From assembly GCF_008033135.1 (NCBI RefSeq), contig NZ_CP041335.1:2299925-2363924 (forward strand): DNA of 64,000 nt, in the 5' to 3' direction. This document shows, piece after piece, positions 36,743 through 46,207 of this stretch. A program made the position numbers and the translations under genes. The first letter of the stretch is position 1. Each line of letters starts with the position of its first letter. The stretch comes from Chitinolyticbacter meiyuanensis (GTDB lineage: Bacteria; Pseudomonadota; Gammaproteobacteria; Burkholderiales; Chitinibacteraceae). The notes under the pieces are model-generated. The model searched no databases and had not been told where the DNA came from. It saw nothing but the letters and a program-made list of their open reading frames with translations.

Positions 36743-39028
36743 ATGAAACTGAAACCGCTCCATCTGCTGCTTGCTGCCGCGCTCGGCTCCCCCCTCTCTG
36801 CGGCCTGGGCATTCGATGCCTTCGTGGTGCGCGACATCCGTGTCGAAGGTCTGCAGCGCACGGACCTGGGAACGGTCTTCAACTACCTGCCGGTCAAGGT
36901 CGGCGAAACGGTGGACGACACCCGCGCCAGCGAGGCCATCAAGGCACTGTTCGCTACCGGCTTTTTCAACGACGTGCGTGTCGAGCGCGATGGCGGCACG
37001 CTGATCGTGACCGTAGACGAGCGGCCGACGATTGCACAGATCAACATCAATGGCTCCAAACTGCTGGAGAAGGACCAGATCCGCCAAGCGCTGCGCACGC
37101 AGAACTTCGCGGAAGGCCGTATCTTCGAACAAGGCGTGCTTGATGCTGCTGTCAACGAACTGAAGCAGCAGTATTACGGCAGAGGCCGCTACTCCGTCAT
37201 CATCAAGACCCAGATCACCAAGCTCGAGCGTAATCGCGTCGGTGTGCAGTTCGATATTTCCGAAGGTGATGTAGCGCGCATCCAGCGTATCAATATCGTC
37301 GGTGCCAAGGCCTTCGACGAAGATGATCTGATCGAACAATTGTCGTTGACCACCCCGAACTGGATGACTTGGTACACCCGCAGCGACCAGTATTCCAAGC
37401 CGAAATTGCAGGCCGATCTGGAGGCGTTGCGCTCCTTTTACCTCGATCGTGGCTATCTCGAATTCAGCGTCGATTCGACACAGGTTGCCCTGTCCGAAGA
37501 TCGTGAGGCGGTATATTTAACCATCAATATCACCGAAGGTCAGCAGTACAAGGTCAGTGACGTGAAGCTGGTTGGCGATACCGTGGTGGCGCCGGACGAG
37601 CTGTCTCGTCTGATTGAATTGAAGAGCGGCGAAGTCTTCTCCAGACAAAAGCTGAATCGATCCACTGCTGCAATTTCAGAGCGCCTCGGTGTCGAAGGAT
37701 ATGCGTTCGCCAATGTGAATGCGGTTCCTCAAATCGATAAAGAAAGTCGTACTGCAGCGTTTAACGTGTACGTGGATCCGGGTCGCAAGGTTTATGTGCG
37801 ACGCGTCAATATCATTGGCAATAATTTGACTCGTGATGAAGTCATCCGGCGGGAGCTGCGCCAGCTTGAGTCAGCGCAGTACGACGGCAGCAAGATCAAG
37901 CGCTCGAAGCAGCGTCTGGATCAGTTGGATTATTTCTCCGAAGTAACAGTCGATACGGCCCCTGTTTCCGAAGCATCGGATCAAGTCGACGTCAATGTGC
38001 GTGTAGCGGAAAAAAAGACGGGTAATTTCAATATCGGTGCCGGCTACGGCCAATCCGAAGGGATTATTTTCGTACTCTCCTTGTCGCAAAGCAATTTCTT
38101 GGGGTCTGGCAAACAGTTTTCTGCCGAGTTCAACAACAGCAGTGCGAACAAGGTTTACTCGTTTTCTCTTCAAGAGCCGTACATGACACCGGACGGTATT
38201 TCTGTCGGGTATAACCTGTATCGACGCGATACCGATCCTTCCGAGCTCGATATCGGCGATTATTCGACCTCTTCCTATGGAGGCAGTGTCCGATTTGGCA
38301 TTCCAACCTCGGAAACGAATCGAATCAATTTTGGCTTGGCTGCAGAGCATTTGAAGCTCCAAACCACATCTGAGTCGCCGGACCGGGTACTGGATTTCAT
38401 TGGCCGAAATGGCGAAGTCAACACCACGTTCACGACCACTCTATCCTGGGGGCGTGATACTCGAGACAGCGCTGCTTATCCCACCCGCGGCATGCAGACG
38501 AGCATTGGTGGCGAGGTCACGATTCCTGGCTCGGACTTGGATTTTTACAAGATCAATTTCTCCAATCAGCTGTTCATTCCCATCTGGAATACCACCAGCT
38601 TGATGTGGAATCTCGATATTGGCTGGGGTGATCAATACAACGACAGCGAGTTCCCGTTCTACAAGAATTATTATGCCGGCGGTGTAACATCGATCCGTGG
38701 CTATAAGTTCGGCACGGTTGGTCCAAAGGACGAGAATGGCGACGGTATTGGCGGAAACAAAAAACTGGTCAATAACGTTGAGTTGCTGTTCCCTATCCCG
38801 GGAATGAAGGATGATAAATCCACTCGGCTCAGCTTGTTCGCAGATGCCGGTGCAGTCTGGGGCACCGGTCACGACGTCGATTTTGCAGAGCTCCGATACT
38901 CCGCGGGGATGGCCTTTACCTGGATTTCGCCGATTGGCCCGATCAAGCTTTCCTATGCCAAACCGTTCAATGAACAGGAAGGTGATAGGCTCGAAAGCTT
39001 CCAGTTCCAGCTTGGTAATGTGTTCTAA
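36743..39028 (+). CDS. bamA: outer membrane protein assembly factor BamA
   Basis: A 761-residue Omp85 protein that inserts beta-barrel proteins into the outer membrane. Signal peptide of about 22 residues (cut after AWA), five POTRA domains to about residue 420, then the 16-strand barrel with the conserved VRGY-like lid motif (TSIRGYKFGTVGP) and the C-terminal strand ending SFQFQLGNVF with terminal F. GC falls from about the third POTRA domain through the barrel to about 45-48%, well below the neighbours; this may reflect selection or past recombination. Skp follows directly. Confidence 0.98.
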   Translation: MKLKPLHLLLAAALGSPLSAAWAFDAFVVRDIRVEGLQRTDLGTVFNYLPVKVGETVDDTRASEAIKALFATGFFNDVRVERDGGTLIVTVDERPTIAQININGSKLLEKDQIRQALRTQNFAEGRIFEQGVLDAAVNELKQQYYGRGRYSVIIKTQITKLERNRVGVQFDISEGDVARIQRINIVGAKAFDEDDLIEQLSLTTPNWMTWYTRSDQYSKPKLQADLEALRSFYLDRGYLEFSVDSTQVALSEDREAVYLTINITEGQQYKVSDVKLVGDTVVAPDELSRLIELKSGEVFSRQKLNRSTAAISERLGVEGYAFANVNAVPQIDKESRTAAFNVYVDPGRKVYVRRVNIIGNNLTRDEVIRRELRQLESAQYDGSKIKRSKQRLDQLDYFSEVTVDTAPVSEASDQVDVNVRVAEKKTGNFNIGAGYGQSEGIIFVLSLSQSNFLGSGKQFSAEFNNSSANKVYSFSLQEPYMTPDGISVGYNLYRRDTDPSELDIGDYSTSSYGGSVRFGIPTSETNRINFGLAAEHLKLQTTSESPDRVLDFIGRNGEVNTTFTTTLSWGRDTRDSAAYPTRGMQTSIGGEVTIPGSDLDFYKINFSNQLFIPIWNTTSLMWNLDIGWGDQYNDSEFPFYKNYYAGGVTSIRGYKFGTVGPKDENGDGIGGNKKLVNNVELLFPIPGMKDDKSTRLSLFADAGAVWGTGHDVDFAELRYSAGMAFTWISPIGPIKLSYAKPFNEQEGDRLESFQFQLGNVF

Positions 39029-39055
39029 GGCAGTTGCTGTTTAAAGCAGGGTGAC

Positions 39056-39550
39056 ATGATGAAAGCGCGTTTTGCATCGATACTGGCCTTGTTGTGCTTG
39101 TTCTGGTCCGGCTGGGCAGCGGCGGAAATGAAGATCGGCTTTGTCGATACCGAGCGCATCCTGCGTGAATCGGCACCGGCCGTGCGCGCAGCCAAGCGCC
39201 TGGAGAAGGAATTCGAACTGCGTCGCCAGGATTTGCAGAAGGTCTCGGCACAGGGCAAGGCACTGCAGCAAACGCTGGACAAGAGCCAGATGCAGGAGGC
39301 GGACCGCAAGGCCAAGGAGCGCGAGCTGGTTCGGCTCAACCAAGATTTCCTGCGGATGCAGCGCGAGCTGAATGAAGATCTCAACACGCGCCGCAATGAG
39401 GAACTTGCTGGCTTGCAGGAGCGGGTGAACAACGCCATCCAGCAGATTGCCAATAGCGAGAAATATGATCTCGTGCTGCAGGAGGCGGCGTTTCGCACGC
39501 CCAAGATTGACATCACCGACAAGGTGCTGAAGCTGCTGTCCGACAAGTGA
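39056..39550 (+). CDS. skp: periplasmic chaperone Skp (OmpH)
   Basis: A 164-residue periplasmic chaperone for outer-membrane proteins. Signal peptide to AAA (about residue 23), then [12 protein letters not shown], the standard mature opening, and a long charged coiled coil ([19 protein letters not shown] to about residue 130) forming the tentacles. Two adjacent ATG codons (39056 and 39059) are possible starts. Seven bases separate it from lpxD. Confidence 0.95.
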   Translation: MMKARFASILALLCLFWSGWAAAEMKIGFVDTERILRESAPAVRAAKRLEKEFELRRQDLQKVSAQGKALQQTLDKSQMQEADRKAKERELVRLNQDFLRMQRELNEDLNTRRNEELAGLQERVNNAIQQIANSEKYDLVLQEAAFRTPKIDITDKVLKLLSDK

Positions 39551-39557
39551 GCGTGCG

Positions 39558-40592
39558 ATGCGTCTGTCTGAACTGGCGACCCAGCTGGGTGGAGAACTGA
39601 TCGGTACCGATGTCGAGATCGGTCGCGTATCGAGTCTGGAACAGGCGGGTGCCGATAGCCTGAGCTTCGTGGCGCAAAAACGCTTCATTACCGCTGCGAG
39701 CCAGAGTGCAGCTGCTGCATTGCTGGCCCGGCCCGAGGCTGTATCGCAGCTTGGCAAGCCGTGTATCGCGCTCGCCGATCCCTACTTGGCTTATGCCCGC
39801 GCAGCCCGCTTGCTGCATCCACTACCTGCGCGAGTGCCTGGCATTCATGCATCCGCGGTGGTTTCGCCGGAGGCGCGCGTTGCTGCCACTGCACAGCTTG
39901 GGCCCGGTGTGGTGATCGAAGCCGGTGCGACGATCGGTGAACACTGCGTGCTGCAAGCCAACGTATTCATCGGTCGAGATGCAGAGGTCGGCGAAGAGAC
40001 ATTGATCCATCCGCATGTCACCGTTGCAGCAAGTTGCCGGATCGGGGCGCGGGTGATATTGCATCCAGGCGCGGTGATCGGCTCCGATGGCTTCGGCAAT
40101 GCTTGGGCTGGCGATCGCTGGGAAAAAATTCCGCAAATTGGCAAGGTGATCATCGAGGATGACGTCGAGATCGGTGCCAATACCACGGTGGATCGCGGTG
40201 CGCTCGACGATACGGTAATTCGGCGTGGCGCGCGGCTCGATAACCTGATCCAGGTGGCGCACAACGTGGTGATCGGCGAGCATACGGCGATTGCTGCCTG
40301 TGTCGGGATCGCTGGCTCCACCCGGATCGGTGCGCGCTGCCAGATCGGCGGAGCGGCGATGATTAGCGGCCATCTCGACATCTGCGACGGCGTGACCATC
40401 CTCGGTGGCACGTTGGTGGCCAAGACCATACGCCAGCCGGGAGCTTATTCCGGCTCCTATCCAATGCAGGGACACGGCGACTGGCTGAAGAATGCGGCGC
40501 AGTTGCGGCATCTGGATGAACTGGCTGATCGCGTCAAACAACTCGAAAAACAACTGGCCGCGCGCGACGTGGCGGCAGGGGAAGCAGAATGA
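39558..40592 (+). CDS. lpxD: UDP-3-O-(3-hydroxyacyl)glucosamine N-acyltransferase
   Basis: A 344-residue trimeric left-handed beta-helix enzyme, third step of lipid A synthesis. It has an N-terminal uridine-binding domain (about residues 1-95), hexapeptide repeats over about 100-270 including [19 protein letters not shown] and the GSDGFG motif, [16 protein letters not shown] with the catalytic histidine region, and a C-terminal helix. Its stop overlaps the fabZ start (ATGA). Confidence 0.98.
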   Translation: MRLSELATQLGGELIGTDVEIGRVSSLEQAGADSLSFVAQKRFITAASQSAAAALLARPEAVSQLGKPCIALADPYLAYARAARLLHPLPARVPGIHASAVVSPEARVAATAQLGPGVVIEAGATIGEHCVLQANVFIGRDAEVGEETLIHPHVTVAASCRIGARVILHPGAVIGSDGFGNAWAGDRWEKIPQIGKVIIEDDVEIGANTTVDRGALDDTVIRRGARLDNLIQVAHNVVIGEHTAIAACVGIAGSTRIGARCQIGGAAMISGHLDICDGVTILGGTLVAKTIRQPGAYSGSYPMQGHGDWLKNAAQLRHLDELADRVKQLEKQLAARDVAAGEAE

Positions 40593-41041
40593 GCATTTTG
40601 AACATCAACGATATCGTCAAGCTGTTGCCGCACCGATACCCGTTCCTGCTGGTCGACAAGGTGATCGAGCTGGAAGAGGGCAAGTCGATCAAGGCGATCA
40701 AGAACGTCACGATCAACGAACCGTTCTTCCCGGGGCATTTCCCGCAATACCCGGTGATGCCAGGCGTGCTGATCATTGAGGCGCTGGCCCAGGCTGCTGG
40801 CGTATTGGCGTTCAAGAGCAGTGGCAAGAGCGGCGATAGCGGCACGCTCTACCTGTTTGCCGGTATCGACAACTGCCGTTTCAAGCGCCAGGTGGTGCCG
40901 GGCGATACGCTGACCCTGTGCGTCGAGATCGTCACGCAGAAGCGCGGAATCGGTAAATACAAGGCCCAGGCTTTCGTTGGCGACGAGCTCGCTGCCGAAG
41001 CCGACCTGCTGTGCGCCGAGCGCCAGCTCAACCCGGCCTGA
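40589..41041 (+). CDS. fabZ: 3-hydroxyacyl-ACP dehydratase
   Basis: A 150-residue hot-dog-fold dehydratase of fatty-acid synthesis. It has [13 protein letters not shown], the catalytic H50 in [15 protein letters not shown], and E64 in [11 protein letters not shown]. It draws from the same 3-hydroxyacyl-ACP pool as LpxA and LpxD, which is why it sits among them. Length is normal. Confidence 0.98.
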   Translation: MSILNINDIVKLLPHRYPFLLVDKVIELEEGKSIKAIKNVTINEPFFPGHFPQYPVMPGVLIIEALAQAAGVLAFKSSGKSGDSGTLYLFAGIDNCRFKRQVVPGDTLTLCVEIVTQKRGIGKYKAQAFVGDELAAEADLLCAERQLNPA

Positions 41042-41061
41042 TCGATCGTTCCAGGGGGCAT

Positions 41062-41838
41062 ATGGCCAATATCCATCCCACCGCGCTGGTCGATTTGAAG
41101 GCGGAGCTGGCAGACGACATCGAGATCGGACCTTACGCCGTCGTCGGCGCCGGTGTCCGTATCGGTGCCGGCACCAAGGTGGCTGCGCATGTCGTGATCG
41201 ACGGTATCACCGAGATCGGCGAGCGCAACACCTTCCATGCCGGCAGTCATATCGGCTGCGCGCCACAGGACAAGAAGTATGCCGGCGAGCCGACTAGCCT
41301 TGTGATTGGCAACGGCAATACCTTTTTCCAGAACATCACGCTGTCGACCGGTACCGTGCAGGATCAGGGTGTCACCCACATCGGTGATGACAACTGGTTC
41401 ATGGCCTATGCGCACGTCGGCCACGATTGCAATATCGGCAGCCATACCATCTTCGCCAATTCGGTAACACTGGGTGGGCATGTGAACGTGGGCGACTGGG
41501 CGATCCTCGGCGGGCTCTCCGCCATCCACCAGTTTTGCACCATCGGCGCGCACGCAATGGCGGGGGGCGGCTCCATCATCGTCCAGGACCTGCCACCGTT
41601 CGTGATCTGCGAAGGCAACCGGGCCGTAGCGCGCGGCATCAACAGCGAAGGCTTGAAGCGTCGCGGCTTCACCACCGACGCCATCAGCAACGTCAAGCGT
41701 GCTTACAAGCAGCTCTACCGGGAAGGTCTGTCGTACGACGACGCGCGCGCCCAGATCGAGGCTCGCGTGGATGAGCAGCCAGAGCTGCAGCCGTTCGCCG
41801 ATTTCTTCGCGCTGAGCCAGCGCGGCATCATTCGATAA
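41062..41838 (+). CDS. lpxA: UDP-N-acetylglucosamine acyltransferase
   Basis: A 258-residue left-handed beta-helix acyltransferase, first step of lipid A synthesis. It starts MANIHPTALVDLKAEL, with hexapeptide repeats, AYAHVGHDCNIGSHTIFAN with the catalytic histidine, GGLSAIHQFCTIGAHAM, and a helical C-terminus. The ATG at 41062 has AGGGGG about three bases upstream (41053-41058). The frame opens earlier only inside fabZ. Confidence 0.98.
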   Translation: MANIHPTALVDLKAELADDIEIGPYAVVGAGVRIGAGTKVAAHVVIDGITEIGERNTFHAGSHIGCAPQDKKYAGEPTSLVIGNGNTFFQNITLSTGTVQDQGVTHIGDDNWFMAYAHVGHDCNIGSHTIFANSVTLGGHVNVGDWAILGGLSAIHQFCTIGAHAMAGGGSIIVQDLPPFVICEGNRAVARGINSEGLKRRGFTTDAISNVKRAYKQLYREGLSYDDARAQIEARVDEQPELQPFADFFALSQRGIIR

Positions 41839-41854
41839 GAACAACAGCTACACG

Positions 41855-43036
41855 ATGAGCGAAAAACTGTTTGCGCCGGGCGGGCAGGGGCCCCGTCTCG
41901 CCATTGTTGCAGGGGAAGCCTCGGGTGACTTGCTGGGTGCCGACCTGATCCGCGCCGTCAAGGCACGGTTGCCGGAAGCGCGCTTCGCCGGCATCGCCGG
42001 TCCCAAGATGAAGGCAGCCGGCGCGCATAGCCTGGTGCCGATGGAAAAGCTGGCGGTGCGCGGCTATCTGGAAGTGCTGAAGCACTTGCCGGAGCTGCTG
42101 GGTATTCGCCGCAAGCTCAAGCGCGCCATCCGCGAGGAGCGCCCGGATCTCGTGATCGGCATCGACGCGCCAGATTTCAATCTCGGTCTCGAGCGGGCGG
42201 CGCGCGAGGCGGGGATGACCACCATGCACTATGTCAGCCCCTCGGTCTGGGCTTGGCGCATGGAGCGGTTGAAGAAGATCGGTCGCGCTGCATCGCATGT
42301 GCTGCTGCTGTTTCCGTTTGAGGCGGCCATCTATCGCGATGCGCGGATTGCTGCCACTTATGTCGGGCACCCGTTGGCCGACCAGTTTCCGCTGGCACCG
42401 GATCGCGACGCAATTCGTGAGCTGCTCGATCTACCCAAGGCCGGTTTGGTGTTCGCTCTGCTGCCGGGTAGCCGCGTCAGCGAGCTGGAAATGCATGCCG
42501 AGCTCTTCGTGGAGACGGCGAAGAAGCTGCATGAGCGATACCCGGAAGCACGCTTCCTGGTGCCGCTGGTCACTCGTGAGACACGCAAGCTGTTCGAGGA
42601 AACGATCTGGCGGCTGGATGCCGGAGAGTTGCCTTTCCGCCTGATGTTCGGCCACGCCCACGAGGCGATGATGGCCGCCGACGCCATTCTGGTTGCCTCC
42701 GGTACCGCTGCCCTGGAGGCGATGCTGGCCAAGCGCCCGACGGTGGTCACCTATCGCATCAGCCGGCTGACCTACTGGATCGTCAAGCGCAAGCTGAAGA
42801 TCCCATACGTCAGCCTGCCCAATGTGCTGGCTGGCGAAAAAGTCGTGCCCGAGCTGCTGCAGCACGATGCCACGCCGGACAAGCTCTCCAGCCAGTTGAT
42901 CGAGTTCATCGAGAACAAGGAAGCGAGCGCCGCGCTGGCCGCGCGTTTCACCGAACTGCACGAGAGCCTGCGTTGCGGCGGCGCAGAGCGAGCGGCCGAC
43001 GTGATCGTACAGCTGCTGCAGGGGCGCGGCGCATGA
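41855..43036 (+). CDS. lpxB: lipid-A-disaccharide synthase
   Basis: A 393-residue GT19 glycosyltransferase joining lipid X and UDP-2,3-diacylglucosamine. It has the early [52 protein letters not shown], and [20 protein letters not shown] near the donor site. Its last bases overlap the rnhB start (ATGA). Confidence 0.98.
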   Translation: MSEKLFAPGGQGPRLAIVAGEASGDLLGADLIRAVKARLPEARFAGIAGPKMKAAGAHSLVPMEKLAVRGYLEVLKHLPELLGIRRKLKRAIREERPDLVIGIDAPDFNLGLERAAREAGMTTMHYVSPSVWAWRMERLKKIGRAASHVLLLFPFEAAIYRDARIAATYVGHPLADQFPLAPDRDAIRELLDLPKAGLVFALLPGSRVSELEMHAELFVETAKKLHERYPEARFLVPLVTRETRKLFEETIWRLDAGELPFRLMFGHAHEAMMAADAILVASGTAALEAMLAKRPTVVTYRISRLTYWIVKRKLKIPYVSLPNVLAGEKVVPELLQHDATPDKLSSQLIEFIENKEASAALAARFTELHESLRCGGAERAADVIVQLLQGRGA

Positions 43037-43608
43037 TCGTCTGCGGCGTCGACGAGGCGGGCCGTGGCCCATTGGCCGGCTCGGTCTACGCCGCCGCAGT
43101 GATCCTACCCGATACGCACGGCATAGCCGGGCTCAACGATTCCAAGAAGCTGAGCGCGGCGCAGCGCGAAAGGCTGTTCGGCGAAATCCAGCTACGGGCC
43201 ACGGCCTGGGCCATCGCCAGCGCCAGCGCCAGCGAAATCGATGCGATCAATATCCTGCAGGCGACGCTGCTGGCGATGAAGCGCGCGGTTGAAGCGCTGT
43301 CGGTGGCGCCTTCCAAGGCACTGGTCGATGGCAATCGCCCACCACGGTTGACCATCCCGGTCGAGACCATCGTCAAGGGCGATGCCACCGTACAGGCCAT
43401 CTCGGCGGCATCCATCCTCGCCAAGGTTGCGCGGGATCGCGAAGCACACGAGATGGAGCTGCAATACCCTGGCTATGGCTTTGCCCAGCACAAGGGCTAC
43501 CCGACCGCGGCGCACCTGGAGGCACTGGCCCGGCTTGGCCCTTGCCCGCTGCATCGCCGCAGTTTCGGGCCGGTGCGTGCTGCGTCGATGCAGCAGACAC
43601 TGTGGTGA
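43033..43608 (+). CDS. rnhB: ribonuclease HII
   Basis: A 191-residue nuclease that removes ribonucleotides from DNA. The active-site acids are D7 and E8 in [13 protein letters not shown], the aspartate of LVDGNRPP (about 101) and a later aspartate in the [11 protein letters not shown] region; the GR(G) motif is intact. It closes the lipid A gene run, overlapping lpxB by four bases. In many enterobacteria dnaE follows here; in this genome motAB follow instead. Confidence 0.97.
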   Translation: MIVCGVDEAGRGPLAGSVYAAAVILPDTHGIAGLNDSKKLSAAQRERLFGEIQLRATAWAIASASASEIDAINILQATLLAMKRAVEALSVAPSKALVDGNRPPRLTIPVETIVKGDATVQAISAASILAKVARDREAHEMELQYPGYGFAQHKGYPTAAHLEALARLGPCPLHRRSFGPVRAASMQQTLW

Positions 43609-43647
43609 AAGTTGTTCGTCCCCGCCCCAGCCACTAAGATGCCTGAG

Positions 43648-43680
43648 AGGCGGCAATTTTTGCCGCCTTGCTCCCGATAA
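43648..43680 (+). promoter_or_regulatory. hairpin and sigma-28-like promoter before motA
   Basis: A 9-bp stem AGGCGGCAA (43648-43656) / TTGCCGCCT (43660-43668) follows rnhB but lacks a T run after it. Overlapping it, CAATTTTT (43654-43661), 11 bases, CCCGATAA (43673-43680) resembles the sigma-28 consensus TAAAGTTT-N11-GCCGATAA, with one mismatch in the -10 and three in the -35. Flagellar motor genes are normally sigma-28 dependent. Confidence 0.4.
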
Positions 43681-43704
43681 AAACAAGACAGGTCCGCCTC
43701 GCCC

Positions 43705-44565
43705 ATGTTCGTCATCATCGGCTACGTCTTTATGTGCGCGTGTATCCTCGGCGCATACGCATTCCACGGTGGGCACCTGGGCGTGCTGTGGCAGCCCTCG
43801 GAAATCGTCATCATCTTCGGTGGTGCACTCGGTGCCATGATCGCCGGCTATGGCGGCAAGCCGCTGAAAGCGGTGCTGAAGGCGATGCCGTCCGTGTTCA
43901 AGGGCTCGAAGTACGGCAAGGCGTTCTACATGGACCTCTTTGCGCTGATGTTCGAGATCCTGTCCAAGGTGCGCAAGGAAGGCCTGATGTCGATCGAGGG
44001 CGACGTCGAGGATCCGCACAACAGCCCCTTGTTTTCCAAGTACCCCAAGATTGCGCACGACCACCACCTGGTCGAGTTCATGACCGACTACCTGCGGCTG
44101 ATGGTCGGCGGCAACCTCAATGCCTTCGAGATCGAGAACCTGATGGATGTCGAGCTCGATGCCCATCATCACGAGGAGGCGGTTCCGGCCAGTGCTGTTT
44201 CCAAGCTGGCCGATGGTCTGCCGGCCTTCGGTATCGTCGCTGCCGTGATGGGGGTGGTGCACACCATGGGCTCGCTGCATCTGCCGCCGTCCGAACTCGG
44301 TGGCCTGATCGGTGCTGCGCTCGTTGGGACCTTCATGGGGATCTGGCTGGCTTATGGCTTTGTCGGCCCGCTCGCCGTCATTCTGGAGAACAAGGCCGCC
44401 GAGAACAGCATGGCGTTCAATGCCATCAAGGTCACGCTGCTGGCCAGCCTGAACGGCTATGCGCCGCAAGTGGCGGTGGAGTTCGGCCGCAAGGCGCTCG
44501 GTTCCGCTGATCGCCCGTCGTTCAAGGAACTGGAAGACTTCGTCAAGAATGCCAAGAACAAGTAA
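43705..44565 (+). CDS. motA: flagellar motor stator protein MotA
   Basis: A 286-residue inner-membrane proton-channel subunit. There are two N-terminal membrane segments (VIIGYVFMCACILGAYA; VIIFGGALGAMIAGYG), a large cytoplasmic loop with the charged torque residues (about 60-170), then two more segments with the MotA signature (LADGLPAFGIVAAVMGVVHT; LGGLIGAALVGTFMGIWLAYG). Length matches the beta/gamma MotA family. MotB follows 18 bases later. Confidence 0.98.
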   Translation: MFVIIGYVFMCACILGAYAFHGGHLGVLWQPSEIVIIFGGALGAMIAGYGGKPLKAVLKAMPSVFKGSKYGKAFYMDLFALMFEILSKVRKEGLMSIEGDVEDPHNSPLFSKYPKIAHDHHLVEFMTDYLRLMVGGNLNAFEIENLMDVELDAHHHEEAVPASAVSKLADGLPAFGIVAAVMGVVHTMGSLHLPPSELGGLIGAALVGTFMGIWLAYGFVGPLAVILENKAAENSMAFNAIKVTLLASLNGYAPQVAVEFGRKALGSADRPSFKELEDFVKNAKNK

Positions 44566-44583
44566 GCGCGAGCCGGTGCCAGC

Positions 44584-45483
44584 ATGAGCGACGATTCCCA
44601 ACGCCCCATAGTCGTCAAGCGGGTCAAGAAGGGTGGCCATGGCCATCACGGTGGCGCCTGGAAGATCGCCTATGCCGACTTCGTGACTGCGATGATGGCG
44701 TTCTTCCTGCTGATGTGGCTGTTGGGCTCTGTGTCCAAGGGCAATCTCAAGGGCATTTCCGACTACTTCAACAATCCGCTCAAGGTGTCGTCGAGCGGTG
44801 GCGAAGGCGCAGGTGCAGCCGAATCGCTGATCAAGGGCGGCGGCAAGGATCTGACCCAGGATGCTGGTCAGATGAAGAAGGGCGGCGCTGAAGAAACCGA
44901 GATCGCGCACGATCGCAAGCGGCTGTCCGAACTCAAGCGCAAGTTCGAAGCGATCATGAACGACAAGGCGCGCGACAATACCCGTCTCAAGGAATTCAAG
45001 AGCCAACTGCGGCTCGACATGGTTGCCGAGGGCCTGCGCATCCAGATCGTCGATGCGCAGAGCCGGCCGATGTTCAAGTCCGGCAGCAGCGAGATGGAAA
45101 GCTATGCCAAGGATGTGCTGCACGAGATCGCCCAGTTGCTGAACGAAGTGCCGAACACGGTCTCGCTGTCCGGGCATACCGATGCGCAGCAGTTCGCCTC
45201 CGGGCTGCGCGGTTTCTCGAACTGGGAGTTGTCCGCTGATCGTGCCAATGCTTCGCGCCGGGAGCTGGTGTTCGGCGGGTTGGGTGAGGACAAGGTATTG
45301 CGGGTGAATGGCTTTGCCTCGGAAATCCCGCTCGACACCAAGAACATCTACAACCCTGTCAACCGGCGTATCAGCATCGTGGTGCTGAACAAGGACGCCG
45401 AGCAGGATATCCGCGATCAGGCCGGCACCGGTGACAACACCCCCGCCAGCGCCGTGGCGCAGGCCGCCGTTTCCGGGCACTGA
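44584..45483 (+). CDS. motB: flagellar motor stator protein MotB
   Basis: A 299-residue stator partner. It has a basic N-terminus, a single membrane segment starting WKIAYADFVTAMMAFFLLMW with the proton-carrying D32, a plug/linker region, and an OmpA-like peptidoglycan-binding domain (LSGHTDAQQF; ELSADRANASRREL) near the C-terminus. It is followed within one base by a methyltransferase gene, which is unusual for motAB. Confidence 0.98.
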   Translation: MSDDSQRPIVVKRVKKGGHGHHGGAWKIAYADFVTAMMAFFLLMWLLGSVSKGNLKGISDYFNNPLKVSSSGGEGAGAAESLIKGGGKDLTQDAGQMKKGGAEETEIAHDRKRLSELKRKFEAIMNDKARDNTRLKEFKSQLRLDMVAEGLRIQIVDAQSRPMFKSGSSEMESYAKDVLHEIAQLLNEVPNTVSLSGHTDAQQFASGLRGFSNWELSADRANASRRELVFGGLGEDKVLRVNGFASEIPLDTKNIYNPVNRRISIVVLNKDAEQDIRDQAGTGDNTPASAVAQAAVSGH

Positions 45484-45484
45484 C

Positions 45485-46207
45485 ATGCAAGTGCTTCGCC
45501 TGCTGGGCGTGCAGCTGGCCGCTCTGGTTCTCGTCGCCCTGACCGCCCATGTGCTCGATTGGCCGGCATCGGCGTGGGGCTGGGCAGGCAGCTGCGCTGT
45601 ACTTGCAGCCGTGCTGGCTGGCTGGCTGCACGACGGCGGCTGGTGGCGGCTGATCCATTTGTTCTTCCCATTGGCGGCGCTGGCCGCCCTGCAACTGGAT
45701 TGGCCATCCTGGGCCTGGCTGCTGGCGTTTGCGCTGACGGTGCTGGTCTACGGTGCCGTCTGGCGCACCCGCGTGCCGCTCTACCTCAGCAACGACAAGG
45801 CATTGTCGCTGCTCGCCGAGCGCGTCCCGAAAGGCGGGACATTGCTCGACCTTGGCGGCGGCACCGGTACCGTGCTCGCCTGGTTCGGCCGGCATCGGCC
45901 GGATGTGCAAACCGTCGGCGTCGAGGCTGCCTGGTTGCCGTGGCTGATCGGCTGGGTCCGCTTGTGGGGTTCATCCGCCAGATGGCTACGTGGCGATTTG
46001 CAGGCGCAGTCGCTGGCTGGTTATGACGTGGTGTACGCCTATCTGTCGCCCGCTGCCATGGGTGCACTCTGGCGCAAGGTGGAGGCCGAACTGGACGACG
46101 CTGCGCTCTTTGTCAGCAATACCTTTGAAATTCCCGACCAGCCGCCTGCCGAGCGCTTGGCAGTGGGTGACTGGAAGGGGAGCGAGCTGTTGCTATGGCG
46201 ACGTTGA
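45485..46207 (+). CDS. membrane-anchored class I SAM methyltransferase
   Basis: A 240-residue protein: about four hydrophobic segments in residues 1-95, then a Rossmann methyltransferase domain with motif I LLDLGGGTGTVLAWF (about 119-133), an acidic residue after strand 2 (VGVEAAW), and DVVYAYLSPAAM as motif IV-like. The domain is short and lacks a clear substrate region. It starts one base after the motB stop and overlaps the HDOD gene by 13 bases, so it is in the motAB transcript. The substrate is unknown. Confidence 0.8.
   Translation: MQVLRLLGVQLAALVLVALTAHVLDWPASAWGWAGSCAVLAAVLAGWLHDGGWWRLIHLFFPLAALAALQLDWPSWAWLLAFALTVLVYGAVWRTRVPLYLSNDKALSLLAERVPKGGTLLDLGGGTGTVLAWFGRHRPDVQTVGVEAAWLPWLIGWVRLWGSSARWLRGDLQAQSLAGYDVVYAYLSPAAMGALWRKVEAELDDAALFVSNTFEIPDQPPAERLAVGDWKGSELLLWRR

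Noticed and set aside
43192..45486. Very long open frame opposite rnhB, motA and motB
   Set aside because: It is antisense to three certain genes, and its product has no recognisable domain. GC-rich codon bias explains its length.
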